A DNA stretch of 64,000 nt from Mesorhizobium zhangyense (GTDB lineage Bacteria > Pseudomonadota > Alphaproteobacteria > Rhizobiales > Rhizobiaceae). The position numbers were made by a program, and so were the translations under genes. The notes under the pieces are model-generated. The model made no database searches. It saw only the letters and a program-made list of their open reading frames with translations, and was not told where the DNA came from. Where the stretch lies: contig NZ_JAAKZG010000003.1 of assembly GCF_011045115.1 (NCBI RefSeq), forward strand, positions 310,001 to 374,000, given 5' to 3'. Shown piece after piece: positions 1 to 8,805 of this stretch. Every line of letters starts with the position of its first letter. Position 1 is the stretch's first letter.

Positions 1-45
1 CCGTCACTATACGGGGAGAAGGTGCCGGCAGGCGGATGAGGGGCG
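1..45. repeat. Half of a rhizobial palindromic intergenic repeat
   Basis: The first 45 bases, with the core GGGGAGAAGGTGCCGGCAGG followed by CGGATGAGGGG, match the right half of a palindromic repeat that I recall as common between genes in Mesorhizobium-type genomes. The mirror-image left half would lie before the window. The ATG of the penicillin-binding protein begins four bases after it, so the repeat probably also supplies the GAGGGG ribosome-binding sequence. Confidence 0.55.
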
Positions 46-48
46 GCT

Positions 49-2145
49 ATGCGCGTCCCAGTCAGAGTGCTGCGAAAATTGGCGGCTTACGCCACAGCCG
101 GTGCAGCGGCCGTCGCAGTAACGATTGGCGCTCTCTACACCCTCGACCGCGCCTACCCCCCGCCCCTGCCCGCCCAACTCACCGTCTCCTCGGAAGTGCT
201 AGACCGCGACGGCGCGCTTCTCCGCGCCTACGCAACGCCCGACGGCTACTGGCGTCTCGGAACCTCTCTCGACCAGGTCGATCCGCAATTCGTAAAAATG
301 CTGATCGCCTACGAGGACAAACGCTTCTTCGACCACGACGGCGTCGACGTGCTCGCCCTATTGCGCGCGGCAAAGCAGTTCGCGGGAAACCGCCGCATCG
401 TTTCGGGCGGCTCGACACTGTCGATGCAGCTTGCCCGGCTGATCGAGCCCCGCGAAAACCGCAGTTTTGGTTCGAAATTCCGGCAGATCCTGCGCGCCGT
501 CCAGATCGAGCGGCGGCTTTCCAAGCGCGACATCCTCGAGCGCTACCTGACGCTGGCACCTTATGGTGGCAATCTCGAAGGCGTGCGTGCCGCCTCGCTC
601 GCCTATTTCGGCAAGGAGCCGCGCCGGCTAACCGTCTCGGAAGCAGCCCTGCTCGTCGCCCTGCCGCAACTGCCGGAGCGCCGCCGCCCCGATCGCAACC
701 TGAAGACCGCGCAGGCCGCGCGTGACCGGGTGCTGGAACGCATGGTGACGGCGGATATTCTGGGTGAGCGCGAGGCCGCGCGCGCCGCAAACGACGCCGT
801 TTCCGAGGTGCGCTTCGCCCTGCCCGCGTTGGCCGCCCATGTTGCCGATGCAGCGCTGCGCAAGGCGCCATCGCAAAGCCGGCATCAGGTCACGCTGCGC
901 AAGCGCGTTCAGGAAGGGCTGGAAGCCGTCGCGAAAAGTGCCGCAGCCAAGCTCGGCCCGCGCATTTCGGTGGCCATGGTCCTGGCCGATGCCCGCACCG
1001 GCGAAATCCTTGGCGAGGTTGGTTCGGCGAACTATTTCGACGCCAGCCGCTCGGGCTGGATCGACATGACGAAGGTATCGCGCTCGCCCGGCTCGACCTT
1101 AAAACCCTTCATCTACGGGCTGGCGATGGAACAGGGCCTCGTCGCGCAGGAAACGCTGATCGAGGACCGCCCGGCAGATTTCGCCGGCTACCGCCCGCGC
1201 AATTTCGACATGAGCTACCAAGGCGATGTCAGCGTGCGCCAGGCGCTGCAACTGTCGCTCAACGTTCCGGCCGTGCGCCTGCTCGATGCTGTCGGCCCGG
1301 CGCGGCTGACGGCACGGTTCCGGCAGGCCGGCGTGACCCCTGCCTTGCCGAAGGACGAGCCACCGGGCCTCGCCATCGGCCTTGGCGGCGTCGGGCTGTC
1401 GCTGCGCGATCTCGTCCAGCTCTATACCGGCCTCGCCAACAGCGGAAAGGCGCGCATCCTGCGCGACGGCACCGAGGCGGTCGAGCCCGTGCAAGGCGGC
1501 GGCACGATCCTCGACGAGCGGGCAACGTGGCAGATCGCCGATATTCTGTCCGGCGTGAAGCCGCCGGAAGGGGCGAGCCATCGCGGCATCGCCTACAAGA
1601 CCGGCACGTCCTACGGCTACCGCGACGCATGGTCGGTCGGTTTCGATGGCCGCTATGTGCTGGGCGTGTGGGTCGGGCGCGCAGATTCCGGCTCGGTGCC
1701 CGGCCTATCGGGCTATGTCTCGGCAGCCCCCATCCTGTTCGAGGGCTTTGCCCGGTCCGGTCTTGCCGCGGTGTCGCTTGCACGCGCGCCGGCTGGAGCG
1801 TTGCGCACGGCGCGCGCCGACCTGCCGGTGACGCAGACGCGTTTCACCTCCGGTTCGGATGGGCTGATCGCGATAGCCGCTCCGACCGAACCCCCGCCGC
1901 AGATTGTCTTTCCCCCTGATGGGGCGAGGGTCGATCTCGGAACAATCTCAAGCGCCGCCTCGCCGCTGGTGCTGAAATTGCAAGGCGGCCGCGCGCCGTT
2001 CCGCTGGCTCGCCAACGGCAAGCCGCTTGCCGAACTCGACCGCCGCCGCACCGCGACATGGCTGCCCGACGGCACCGGCTATTCGACGCTGACCGTCATC
2101 GACGCCGCCGGTAGAGCGGCGAGCGTGAAGGTGTTCGTGGAGTGA
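49..2145 (+). CDS. pbpC: Penicillin-binding protein 1C, bifunctional glycosyltransferase/transpeptidase
   Basis: Periplasmic, membrane-anchored class A peptidoglycan synthase of 698 residues. After one N-terminal membrane segment (about residues 11-31) comes the glycosyltransferase domain, with catalytic E89-D90 in YEDKRFFDHDG and the downstream GGSTLSMQLAR motif. The transpeptidase domain has S349-T-L-K352 (nucleophile Ser349), an SLN motif and KTGTS. The C-terminal 90 residues, beginning PPQIVFPPDG, look like the BiPBP_C domain that separates the 1C type from PBP1a and PBP1b. The family is usually encoded downstream of an alpha-2-macroglobulin gene, which would be outside the window. The start follows a GAGGGG sequence. 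All catalytic motifs are present, so it should be active. Confidence 0.95.
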   Translation: MRVPVRVLRKLAAYATAGAAAVAVTIGALYTLDRAYPPPLPAQLTVSSEVLDRDGALLRAYATPDGYWRLGTSLDQVDPQFVKMLIAYEDKRFFDHDGVDVLALLRAAKQFAGNRRIVSGGSTLSMQLARLIEPRENRSFGSKFRQILRAVQIERRLSKRDILERYLTLAPYGGNLEGVRAASLAYFGKEPRRLTVSEAALLVALPQLPERRRPDRNLKTAQAARDRVLERMVTADILGEREAARAANDAVSEVRFALPALAAHVADAALRKAPSQSRHQVTLRKRVQEGLEAVAKSAAAKLGPRISVAMVLADARTGEILGEVGSANYFDASRSGWIDMTKVSRSPGSTLKPFIYGLAMEQGLVAQETLIEDRPADFAGYRPRNFDMSYQGDVSVRQALQLSLNVPAVRLLDAVGPARLTARFRQAGVTPALPKDEPPGLAIGLGGVGLSLRDLVQLYTGLANSGKARILRDGTEAVEPVQGGGTILDERATWQIADILSGVKPPEGASHRGIAYKTGTSYGYRDAWSVGFDGRYVLGVWVGRADSGSVPGLSGYVSAAPILFEGFARSGLAAVSLARAPAGALRTARADLPVTQTRFTSGSDGLIAIAAPTEPPPQIVFPPDGARVDLGTISSAASPLVLKLQGGRAPFRWLANGKPLAELDRRRTATWLPDGTGYSTLTVIDAAGRAASVKVFVE

Positions 2146-2199
2146 TGGTTCGACGGGTTCGTTGCAGAGATGAACTCGTGAAAGTCCAGTTCCTTAGCA

Positions 2200-2354
2200 C
2201 CCCCCTCTGGCCTGCCGGCCATCTCCCCCTCAGGTGGGGAGATTAGCAGCTCCGCCGCATCGCCTATCCTGCAACGTTCGTGATTAGCGAAAGTCGCAAT
2301 GAAGGCTGATCTCCCTCCTTGCGGGGGAGATGGCCGGCAGGCCAGAGGGGGCGC
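2200..2354 (+). repeat. Long palindromic intergenic repeat (RIME-like), copy 1
   Basis: A roughly 155-bp element with near-perfect terminal inverted repeats (CCCCCCTCTGGCCTGCCGGC at the left, its complement ending at 2351) and inner arms built on GGTGGGGAGAT. The unpaired centre carries GATTAGCAGC, CCTATCCTGCAACGTT and AATGAAGGCTGAT. The same centre appears in reverse complement at 6601-6760. Most of the 463 bases between pbpC and the sulfate-binding protein gene are this element; the rest holds the promoter region described separately, a small GGCTGTG/CACAGCC hairpin (2394-2415) and a 9-bp inverted repeat (2485-2493 with 2512-2520). Confidence 0.8.
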
Positions 2355-2535
2355 GAAGGAACTCGGCCTATCCAAAGGCCCAGAACATCCCGTGGCTGTG
2401 TCTCTAACCACAGCCTCCCGCCACACCCGGCTTCGCCCAACACACCCTGTTCAGTTAACGGGGCTCGCACCCCATTAGAAAAATATTTTCCTCCCTCACC
2501 CCCTCCAAAGCGAGGAAAATTGCTCACGCTCCCCT

Positions 2536-2564
2536 AAATTAGCATGTTTGGGTGCGTCTAATTT
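2536..2564. promoter_or_regulatory. Inverted repeat upstream of the sulfate transporter operon
   Basis: AAATTAG (2536-2542) and CTAATTT (2558-2564) form 7-bp perfect arms with a 15-base spacer, in the AT-rich stretch before the sulfate-binding protein gene. The last base is shared with the TCTAY-N7-RTAGA palindrome. It could be a second operator or part of the promoter; no regulator can be assigned from sequence. Confidence 0.4.
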
Positions 2565-2580
2565 CTATCAAATCGATAGA
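2564..2580. promoter_or_regulatory. TCTAY-N7-RTAGA palindrome, site 1
   Basis: TCTAT-CAAATCG-ATAGA, a perfect palindrome in its outer five bases with a seven-base centre. It ends 28 nt before the ATG of the sulfate-binding protein. The same spaced palindrome occurs at 11669, 16324 and 17196, each time just before a start codon. The position suggests an operator overlapping or just downstream of a promoter. Confidence 0.6.
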
Positions 2581-2608
2581 GTACCCTTCGCGAACAACGG
2601 AGGCAGAC

Positions 2609-3640
2609 ATGACTCATTATCGACCTCGTTTCCTTATTGCCGGCCTCCTTGCCGGAGCACTGCAACTCGGGTCTCTCGGCTTGGCTGCGGCCGATACGAC
2701 GATCCTCAACGTGTCCTACGACCCAACCCGCGAACTCTACAAGGACTACAACGAAGCCTTCGCCAAGCATTGGAAAGCCGAGACCGGCGAGACGGTGACC
2801 ATCCAGAATTCGCATGGCGGCTCGGGCAAGCAGGCCCGCGCGGTGATCGACGGGCTCGACGCCGATGTCGTGACGCTGGCGCTCGAAAGCGACATCAACG
2901 CGATTGCCGAAAAGACCAAGAAGATCGCGCCGGACTGGCGCGGCAAGCTGCCGAACAACTCCTCGCCCTACACGTCGACCATCATCTTCCTCGTCCGCAA
3001 GGGCAACCCCAAGGCGATCAACGACTGGGGCGACCTGGTGAAGGATGACGTGCAGGTCATCACGCCGAACCCGAAGACGTCCGGCGGCGCGCGGTGGAAC
3101 TATCTGGCCGCCTGGGCATGGGCCGACAAGGAGTTTGGCGGCGATCAGGCCAAGATCAAGGAATACATCGCCACCCTCTTCAGCAAGCACGTTCCGGTTC
3201 TGGACACCGGTGCGCGCGGCTCGACGGTGACATTTGCCGAGCGTGACCAGGGCGACGTGCTGCTCGCATGGGAAAACGAAGCCTATCTGGCGCTCGACGA
3301 ATTCGGCGCCGACAAGTTCGACATCGTCTTCCCGCCCTCTTCCATCCTGGCCGAACCGCCGGTCGCAGTGGTCGACGGCAATGTCGATGCCAAGGGCACC
3401 CGCAAGGTCGCGCAGGCCTATCTCGAATATCTCTATTCCGAGGAAGGCCAGCGCATCGCCGCCAAGCATCATTACCGCCCGTCCAAGCCTGATCTTGTTC
3501 CGGCCGACGAGTTGCAGAAGCTGCCCGAACTGAAGCTCGTGACCATCGATGACCCGATCTTCGGCGGCTGGAAAAAGGCGCAGCCCGAGCATTTCGGCGA
3601 CGGCGGCATTTTCGACCAGCTTTACAAGCCGGCCCAGTAA
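2609..3640 (+). CDS. sbp: Periplasmic sulfate-binding protein, Sbp type
   Basis: Captures sulfate in the periplasm for the CysTWA permease encoded next. It has 343 residues, with a signal peptide ending around the alanine-rich stretch near residue 28 (GLAAA). The mature part carries the classic Sbp motifs: [40 protein letters not shown] and AWENE. By eye these retain the residues known to bind sulfate in the Salmonella protein: Ser130-Gly131-Gly132, Ala173 and Trp192 in that numbering. I chose the ATG at 2609 rather than the in-frame GTG at 2552 because CGGAGG lies seven bases upstream of 2609 and a signal peptide follows immediately. First gene of sbp-cysT-cysW-cysA. Confidence 0.95.
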   Translation: MTHYRPRFLIAGLLAGALQLGSLGLAAADTTILNVSYDPTRELYKDYNEAFAKHWKAETGETVTIQNSHGGSGKQARAVIDGLDADVVTLALESDINAIAEKTKKIAPDWRGKLPNNSSPYTSTIIFLVRKGNPKAINDWGDLVKDDVQVITPNPKTSGGARWNYLAAWAWADKEFGGDQAKIKEYIATLFSKHVPVLDTGARGSTVTFAERDQGDVLLAWENEAYLALDEFGADKFDIVFPPSSILAEPPVAVVDGNVDAKGTRKVAQAYLEYLYSEEGQRIAAKHHYRPSKPDLVPADELQKLPELKLVTIDDPIFGGWKKAQPEHFGDGGIFDQLYKPAQ

Positions 3641-3664
3641 TTCGGACTGTCTACTGACCAAGCC

Positions 3665-3721
3665 CTGCCGGGGCGTTTGACGCGACTTTTTTTTAAAAAG
3701 CCACGCCATTCGCCCCGGCAG
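3665..3721 (+). other. Intra-operon stem-loop between sbp and cysT
   Basis: CTGCCGGGGCG (3665-3675) pairs perfectly with CGCCCCGGCAG (3711-3721). The intervening 35 bases contain a second CTTTTT/AAAAAG pairing. Located between the binding-protein gene and the first permease gene, it could protect the sbp message from 3' decay or partly terminate transcription. That would fit the excess of binding protein over permease usual for ABC importers. Confidence 0.6.
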
Positions 3722-3759
3722 AGCATGTTATTACTAGCTGCGCAGCGATAAGGGACGAC

Positions 3760-4611
3760 ATGACCACAGAACCCGCCCAGGCGGGGTGGCGATTCAAGGC
3801 GCCGAGCGTCATTCCGGGTTTCGGATTGACGCTCGGCTTCTCGCTTGCCTACCTCACGCTCATCATCCTCATCCCGCTGACGGGTCTCGTCTGGCGTTCG
3901 GCGTCACTTGGCTGGACCGATTTCTGGGCAATCGCCACCGACCGCCGCACGGTCAAGGCACTGGAGATCAGCTTCGGCACGGCGCTGATCGCGGCTGCCG
4001 TCAATGTCGTCTTCGGCACCATCGTCGCTTGGGTTCTGGTGCGCTACCGCTTTCCCGGCCGCCGCGTCATCGACGCCATGGTCGACCTGCCTTTCGCCCT
4101 GCCGACGGCGGTAGCAGGCATCGCGCTGACCACGCTCTATGCGTCCAAGGGCTGGATCGGCAGCCTTCTGGCGCCGCTCGGCATCAAGGTCGCCTATACG
4201 CCGCTCGGCATCGTTATCGCCCTGATCTTCATCGGCCTGCCCTTCGTCGTGCGCACGGTGCAGCCGATCATCGAAGAGATCGACAAGGAGGTCGAGGAAG
4301 CCGCCGCCACGCTTGGCGCCAGCCGCTTCCAGACCATCACGCGCATCCTGTTTCCCGGCCTTGCACCGGCCATCGTCACCGGCTTCGCCCTGGCCTTCGC
4401 CCGCGGCGTCGGCGAATACGGCTCGGTCATCTTCATCGCCGGCAACATGCCTTACGTCTCGGAAATCGCGCCGCTGCTGATCGTCATCAAACTTGAGGAA
4501 TACAACTACGCCGCAGCGACGGCCATCGCCACGATCATGCTCGTCATCTCCTTCGTCATGCTTCTGGTCATTAACCTCCTCCAGTCGTGGAGCCGCAAAC
4601 GCTATGGCTGA
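3760..4611 (+). CDS. cysT: Sulfate ABC transporter permease CysT (CysU)
   Basis: Inner-membrane subunit, 283 residues with about six membrane segments. It forms the sulfate channel with CysW. The EAAATLGASRFQTITRILFP stretch near residue 180 is the EAA loop that contacts the ATPase, and the VDLPFALPTAVAGIALTTLY segment is typical of CysT/ModB permeases. The start follows AAGGGACGAC. Its last eight bases overlap the start of cysW, indicating translational coupling. A paralogue with very similar motifs is encoded at 8806-9627. Confidence 0.93.
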   Translation: MTTEPAQAGWRFKAPSVIPGFGLTLGFSLAYLTLIILIPLTGLVWRSASLGWTDFWAIATDRRTVKALEISFGTALIAAAVNVVFGTIVAWVLVRYRFPGRRVIDAMVDLPFALPTAVAGIALTTLYASKGWIGSLLAPLGIKVAYTPLGIVIALIFIGLPFVVRTVQPIIEEIDKEVEEAAATLGASRFQTITRILFPGLAPAIVTGFALAFARGVGEYGSVIFIAGNMPYVSEIAPLLIVIKLEEYNYAAATAIATIMLVISFVMLLVINLLQSWSRKRYG

Positions 4612-5488
4612 GATCATCGAAACCTCGTCCAGCCGCGCCCGCGAGAACCGCGCCTCGGCCATAAACGAAAGCCGCGCGACGCGCTGGGTGCTGATGGCGC
4701 TGGCCTTCGGCTTTCTGGCGATCTTCCTGCTGTCGCCGCTGGTGCTCGTCTTCGCCGAAGCGTTCAAGCGCGGCATCGAGCCTTACACCGAAGCTCTGGT
4801 TGACCGCGACACGGTCGCGGCGATCCGCCTGACCTTGCTGGTGGCGGCGATCTCCGTACCGCTGAACCTCGTCTTCGGCGTGGCGGCCGCCTGGGCGATC
4901 GCCAAGTTCGAGTTCAAGGGCAAGGCATTCCTGATTACCCTGATCGATCTGCCCTTCTCGGTGTCGCCGGTCATTTCCGGTCTGGTCTATGTGCTTCTGT
5001 TCGGCGCCAGCAGCGTGCTCGGGCCATGGCTGAAAAGCTACGGCATCGAAATCCTGTTCGCCGTGCCCGGCATCGTGCTTGCAACGGTGTTCGTGACCTT
5101 CCCCTTCGTCGCGCGCGAATTGATACCGCTGATGCAGGAACAGGGCACCGGCGATGAGGAAGCAGCCCTTTCGCTCGGCGCCAATGGCTGGCAGGCCTTC
5201 TGGTATGTGACGCTGCCCAACATCAAATGGGGCCTGCTCTACGGCGTTCTGCTGTGCAACGCCCGCGCCATGGGCGAGTTCGGCGCGGTTTCGGTCGTGT
5301 CGGGTCACATTCGCGGCCTGACCAACACCATGCCGCTGCATGTCGAAATCCTCTACAATGAGTACAACGCTGTCGGCGCTTTCGCCGTCGCCTCGCTGCT
5401 GGCGGGCCTGGCGCTGGTCACGCTCGTTTTGAAGACCATTCTGGAAATCCGCTTCGGCCACGCCATCGCCGGCAGCCGCGGACACTGA
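4604..5488 (+). CDS. cysW: Sulfate ABC transporter permease CysW
   Basis: Second inner-membrane permease subunit, 294 residues. It starts at the ATG inside the last codons of cysT (8-nt overlap); the longer frame upstream lies inside cysT and lacks permease features. Six hydrophobic segments are visible, starting near residue 27. The [20 protein letters not shown] segment is the EAA coupling loop. [19 protein letters not shown] is the conserved CysW/CysT C-terminal motif. Confidence 0.93.
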   Translation: MAEIIETSSSRARENRASAINESRATRWVLMALAFGFLAIFLLSPLVLVFAEAFKRGIEPYTEALVDRDTVAAIRLTLLVAAISVPLNLVFGVAAAWAIAKFEFKGKAFLITLIDLPFSVSPVISGLVYVLLFGASSVLGPWLKSYGIEILFAVPGIVLATVFVTFPFVARELIPLMQEQGTGDEEAALSLGANGWQAFWYVTLPNIKWGLLYGVLLCNARAMGEFGAVSVVSGHIRGLTNTMPLHVEILYNEYNAVGAFAVASLLAGLALVTLVLKTILEIRFGHAIAGSRGH

Positions 5489-5519
5489 CAAGAAGAATTC
5501 GGGGAACAAGGGTAGTTTT

Positions 5520-6563
5520 ATGGAAGTTCGCGTCGCCAATGTGCGCAAGGAGTTCGACCGGTTTCCGGCACTTCACGATGTCTCGCTCGACATCAAGTCC
5601 GGAGAGCTGATTGCGCTGCTGGGCCCTTCCGGTTCGGGCAAGACGACGCTGCTGCGCCTGATCGCCGGGCTGGAGAAACCGACCAAGGGCGCGATCTATT
5701 TCGGCGAGGAGGACGCATCGCATCGCACCATCCAGGAGCGCAATGTCGGCTTCGTCTTCCAGCATTATGCGCTGTTCCGGCACATGACGGTGGCCGACAA
5801 TGTCGGCTTCGGCCTGAAAGTTCGTCCGGGCGCAACCCGCCCTGCCGCAGCCGAAATCCGCCGCCGCGCCTCCGAACTCCTCGATCTCGTCCAGCTCTCG
5901 GGCCTCGAAAAGCGCTACCCGGCGCAGCTTTCCGGCGGCCAGCGCCAGCGCGTGGCGCTTGCCCGCGCCATGGCGATCGAACCCAAGGTTCTGCTGCTCG
6001 ACGAACCCTTCGGCGCGCTCGACGCGCAGGTGCGCCGCGAACTGCGCCGCTGGCTGCGCGAGATCCACGATGCTACGGGGCACACGACCGTCTTCGTCAC
6101 GCACGATCAGGAGGAAGCGCTGGAGCTTGCCGACCGCGTCGTCGTCATGAGCCAGGGCCGCATCGAACAGGTCGGCACCGCCGACGAGGTCTACGACACG
6201 CCGAACTCGCCCTTCGTCTACGGCTTCATCGGCGAATCCAGTTCCCTGCCGGTTAAGGTCGAGGACGGCCAATTGTGGGTCGCCGACCGCCCCATCGGGC
6301 TTTCCGTGCCGGACGCGCCGAACGGCAAGGCTGAACTCTATTTTCGTCCGCACGACGTCGAGCTGCTGGAGGAATGCAATGGCTGCATCGCCGGCACGGT
6401 GGTGGCCAGCCGGCGCGTCGCCGGCACGCGACGCGTCGAACTGGAGATCGGCGGCGAGAGGCAGCGCGTCGAGATCGAACTGCCGATCGAGCACCCTGCT
6501 GCGCAGAAAAGCCGCGTCGCCTTCAGGCCGCGCCGCTGGAAGGTTTTTCTGGCTGAGGGTTGA
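5520..6563 (+). CDS. cysA: Sulfate ABC transporter ATP-binding protein CysA
   Basis: Cytoplasmic ATPase that powers the Sbp/CysTW importer; 347 residues. Walker A is GPSGSGKT (35-42), the signature LSGGQRQR begins near 137, Walker B is LLLDEP (158-163), and the switch histidine lies in VTHDQEE. The C-terminal ~110 residues form the regulatory TOBE-like region found in CysA. Last gene of the operon. The convergent gene beyond it is separated by the second copy of the long palindromic repeat, which may also end transcription. Confidence 0.94.
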   Translation: MEVRVANVRKEFDRFPALHDVSLDIKSGELIALLGPSGSGKTTLLRLIAGLEKPTKGAIYFGEEDASHRTIQERNVGFVFQHYALFRHMTVADNVGFGLKVRPGATRPAAAEIRRRASELLDLVQLSGLEKRYPAQLSGGQRQRVALARAMAIEPKVLLLDEPFGALDAQVRRELRRWLREIHDATGHTTVFVTHDQEEALELADRVVVMSQGRIEQVGTADEVYDTPNSPFVYGFIGESSSLPVKVEDGQLWVADRPIGLSVPDAPNGKAELYFRPHDVELLEECNGCIAGTVVASRRVAGTRRVELEIGGERQRVEIELPIEHPAAQKSRVAFRPRRWKVFLAEG

Positions 6564-6600
6564 GAGACACATCCTACTCGGCGAAGCTTTCGCTCGACGT

Positions 6601-6760
6601 CGCCCCCCTCTGGCCTGCCGGCCATCTCCCCCACAGGTGGGGAGATCAGCCTTCATTTTTGATTTCGCCAATCGTCAACGTTGCAGGATAGGCAGAGCGG
6701 GAGACGCTGCTAATCTCCCCACCCGTGGGGGAGATGGCCGGCAGGCCAGAGGGGGGGCGC
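6601..6760 (-). repeat. Long palindromic intergenic repeat (RIME-like), copy 2, inverted
   Basis: About 160 bp, the reverse-complement counterpart of the element at 2200-2354. It has the same TCTGGCCTGCCGGCCATCTC termini, the same inner GGTGGGGAGAT arms, and the asymmetric centre in reverse (GTTGCAGGATAGGC, ATCAGCCTTCAT). It sits between the converging cysA and serine-hydrolase genes. Confidence 0.8.
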
Positions 6761-6789
6761 CGTAGAGCACAAACGACCGAAGTCAGGCC

Positions 6790-7347
6790 TCAAGCCGCCC
6801 GCGATGCCACCTCGACCCGCGCAAACTTGAAGCACGAAGCCAGCGCGTAGCCATCCTCCCAGCGGCCGAAGCCGCTGGCGACGTTGATGTGCCCGGCATC
6901 GCCAATATCGACCAGCCCGCTACCCCAGATGCCGGCATATTCCTGCGCGATATCGAAATCCATGTACGTGTCGTTGCGGCTGGCGACGAAAATCGTCGGA
7001 AACGGCAGCCGCCGGCGCGGCATGGCGCCGAAGTCGATCAGTCCCGGATGTTTCGCATTGGTCACGTCGATATCGCAAGGCGCGACCAGAACCGCACCGG
7101 CGACATGCTCGGCAGCCGGCCGGCCGGCGAGTTTCGCCGCAAGGATGCAGCCGAGGCTATGCGCAACGAGAACGGCGCCGGGATGCGCGACGAGTTCGCT
7201 TTCCAGCGTATGCAGCCAGTCTTCCAGCACCGGTTTGTCCCAATGTTCCTGGGCGACGAGGATCGCATCGCCATGGTCCGCCAGCCAGTGGCGCTGCCAA
7301 TGGTCCTCGCCGGAGCCGTTCAGGCCGGGAAGTATCAATGTGGTCAT
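6790..7347 (-). CDS. RBBP9/YdeN-type alpha/beta serine hydrolase
   Basis: Small cytosolic hydrolase of 185 residues. The N-terminus ILPGLNGSGEDHWQRHW is characteristic of the RBBP9/YdeN family. The nucleophile elbow is HSLGC with Ser64. Candidate Asp and His of the triad are in SRNDTYMDF and DAGHIN. The start is supported by AGAGGAG seven bases upstream. Substrate is unknown for most bacterial members. It stands alone between the two sulfate transporter operons and converges on cysA; nothing ties it functionally to sulfur. Confidence 0.85.
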   Translation of the reverse strand: MTTLILPGLNGSGEDHWQRHWLADHGDAILVAQEHWDKPVLEDWLHTLESELVAHPGAVLVAHSLGCILAAKLAGRPAAEHVAGAVLVAPCDIDVTNAKHPGLIDFGAMPRRRLPFPTIFVASRNDTYMDFDIAQEYAGIWGSGLVDIGDAGHINVASGFGRWEDGYALASCFKFARVEVASRAA

Positions 7348-7728
7348 GCTGCACTCCTCTGGAAGCCCCAGCCGGATTTGCGGCGTCTCGCCGCCGATTC
7401 ATGCCCTTATTTTAAAGGCGAGGCACGGTGGACAGAGGATCGCGTTTTGCGAATTTCCGCCGACATCGAAAACACTATTCCGGTCCACCGTGGCCGCCGC
7501 CGGAATTCGATTCTCGCTGAGAAGATTTTTCTCGAAAAGACGAGAATATTGCCTACCGAAGAAGAACAGACGGCATCGCTGAAATGAAATTCTAATGTGA
7601 CCCCATCATTAGAATCCCGTTCTCACGACGCGCGATCATGAGGCAGCCGCTTCCTCGCCGCGTAGCACAGGCTTCGGATAGGTTCAGTCTCAAAGACAAA
7701 ACAACTTTGGGATCATGGAGTTATTCGA
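7348..7728. promoter_or_regulatory. 380-bp divergent control region between hydrolase and second transporter
   Basis: No gene is seen here. It holds a perfect 10-bp inverted repeat, CACGGTGGAC (7424-7433) with GTCCACCGTG (7483-7492), a 7-bp repeat ATTCTCG (7510-7516) with CGAGAAT (7541-7547), and the 9-bp palindrome listed separately at 7589-7615. The region must contain promoters for both flanking genes; I could not assign -35/-10 boxes with confidence. Confidence 0.5.
7589..7615. promoter_or_regulatory. Candidate operator upstream of the thiosulfate/sulfate transporter
   Basis: ATTCTAATG (7589-7597) and CATTAGAAT (7607-7615) are perfect 9-bp arms with a nine-base centre, a 27-bp palindrome lying 113 bp before the CysP-type gene. 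It shares the TCTA/TAGA ends of the 17-bp motif found elsewhere but has different spacing, so I treat it as a separate site. Confidence 0.5.
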
Positions 7729-8715
7729 ATGAGACGTTTCCTGCTCGTTGGCGCGGCCCTTGCCGGTCTGCTCGCCGCCCCTGCATCGGCATTCGCCGCC
7801 GACAAGCTGCTGAACGCCTCCTATGACGTTGCGCGCGAATTGTTCGTCGCCGTCAACAAGGCCTATGTCGCCGCCCACCCCGGCGTGACCATCGACCAGT
7901 CGCATGCCGGCACCTCCAAGCAGGCGCGCGCCATCGTCGAGGGGCTGGAGGCCGACGTGGTGACCTTCAACCAGGTGACCGACATCGATTTCCTCGCCAA
8001 GAACGGCTTCGTCTCGGACGACTGGAAGAGCGATTTCCCCAACCAGTCTTCGCCCTTCTATTCGCTGCCTTCCTTCCTCGTGCGCGCCGGCAACCCCAAG
8101 AACATCAAGGACTGGAACGATCTCGCCCGTGATGATGTGAAGGTGATCTTCCCGAACCCCAAGACCTCGGGCAACGCCCGCTACACCTATCTCGCTGCTA
8201 CCGCCTACGCCAAGGAAGCCTTCAAGGGCGACGAGACCAAGGTGAAGGAATTCATCACCAAAATCTTCGACAACGTCCCGGTCTTCGACACCGGCGGCCG
8301 CGCCGCCACCACGACTTTCGTCGAGCGCGGCATTGGCGACGTGCTGATCACCTTCGAATCCGAGACGACCGGCATCCGCAAGGAATTCGGCGAGGACAAG
8401 TATGAAGCCGTCGTGCCCTCGGTCAGCCTGCTTGCCGAGTTCCCGGTGGCGATCGTCGACAAGGTCGTAGAAAAGCGCGGCTCGCGCGACCTCGCCAAGA
8501 ACTATCTCGACTTCCTCTACACGCCTGAAGGCCAGACCATCCTCGCCGAAAATGGCAACCGCGTCCGCGACGAAAAAGTTGCCGGCGCGTTCAAGGACAA
8601 ATTCCCTGAAGTCCGCCTCGTCACGGTCGAGGACGTCTTCGGCGGCTGGGACAAGGTGCAGGCCGAGCATTTCGCTTCCGGCGCGCTTCTCGACCAGATC
8701 TACGGCGAGCGTTGA
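7729..8715 (+). CDS. cysP: Periplasmic thiosulfate/sulfate-binding protein, CysP type
   Basis: 328 residues with a signal peptide ending near ASAFA (about residue 23). It begins the second sulfate-family ABC operon. Motifs follow E. coli CysP rather than Sbp: SYDVARELF, QSHAGTSKQA, NPKTSGNARYTYL, DTGGRAATTTF and TFESE. The tryptophan that hydrogen-bonds sulfate in Sbp is Phe here, and the GGARW loop is GNARY. From family knowledge CysP binds thiosulfate as well as sulfate; the substrate here is inferred by similarity. Confidence 0.92.
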   Translation: MRRFLLVGAALAGLLAAPASAFAADKLLNASYDVARELFVAVNKAYVAAHPGVTIDQSHAGTSKQARAIVEGLEADVVTFNQVTDIDFLAKNGFVSDDWKSDFPNQSSPFYSLPSFLVRAGNPKNIKDWNDLARDDVKVIFPNPKTSGNARYTYLAATAYAKEAFKGDETKVKEFITKIFDNVPVFDTGGRAATTTFVERGIGDVLITFESETTGIRKEFGEDKYEAVVPSVSLLAEFPVAIVDKVVEKRGSRDLAKNYLDFLYTPEGQTILAENGNRVRDEKVAGAFKDKFPEVRLVTVEDVFGGWDKVQAEHFASGALLDQIYGER

Positions 8716-8741
8716 CCCTTTAGCTCGATTGCTGTTCAAGG

Positions 8742-8776
8742 GCGGGAAGCCGGTCATGCCGGCTTTCCGCTTTTTT
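8742..8776 (+). terminator. Terminator-like hairpin between cysP and cysT2
   Basis: GCGGGAAGCCGG (8742-8753) pairs with CCGGCTTTCCGC (8759-8770), a 12-bp stem with one G-U pair, followed by six T residues. It looks like a rho-independent terminator only about 30 bases before the permease start. Partial read-through would leave cysP more abundant than the permease genes. Confidence 0.8.
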
Positions 8777-8805
8777 GAGTTTCGATTTTCCGGAAGGCTT
8801 TGTCC

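Noticed and set aside
2146..2608. A SAM or other sulfur riboswitch before the sulfate operon
   Set aside because: The space is filled by a palindromic repeat and a short AT-rich promoter; no riboswitch core was seen.
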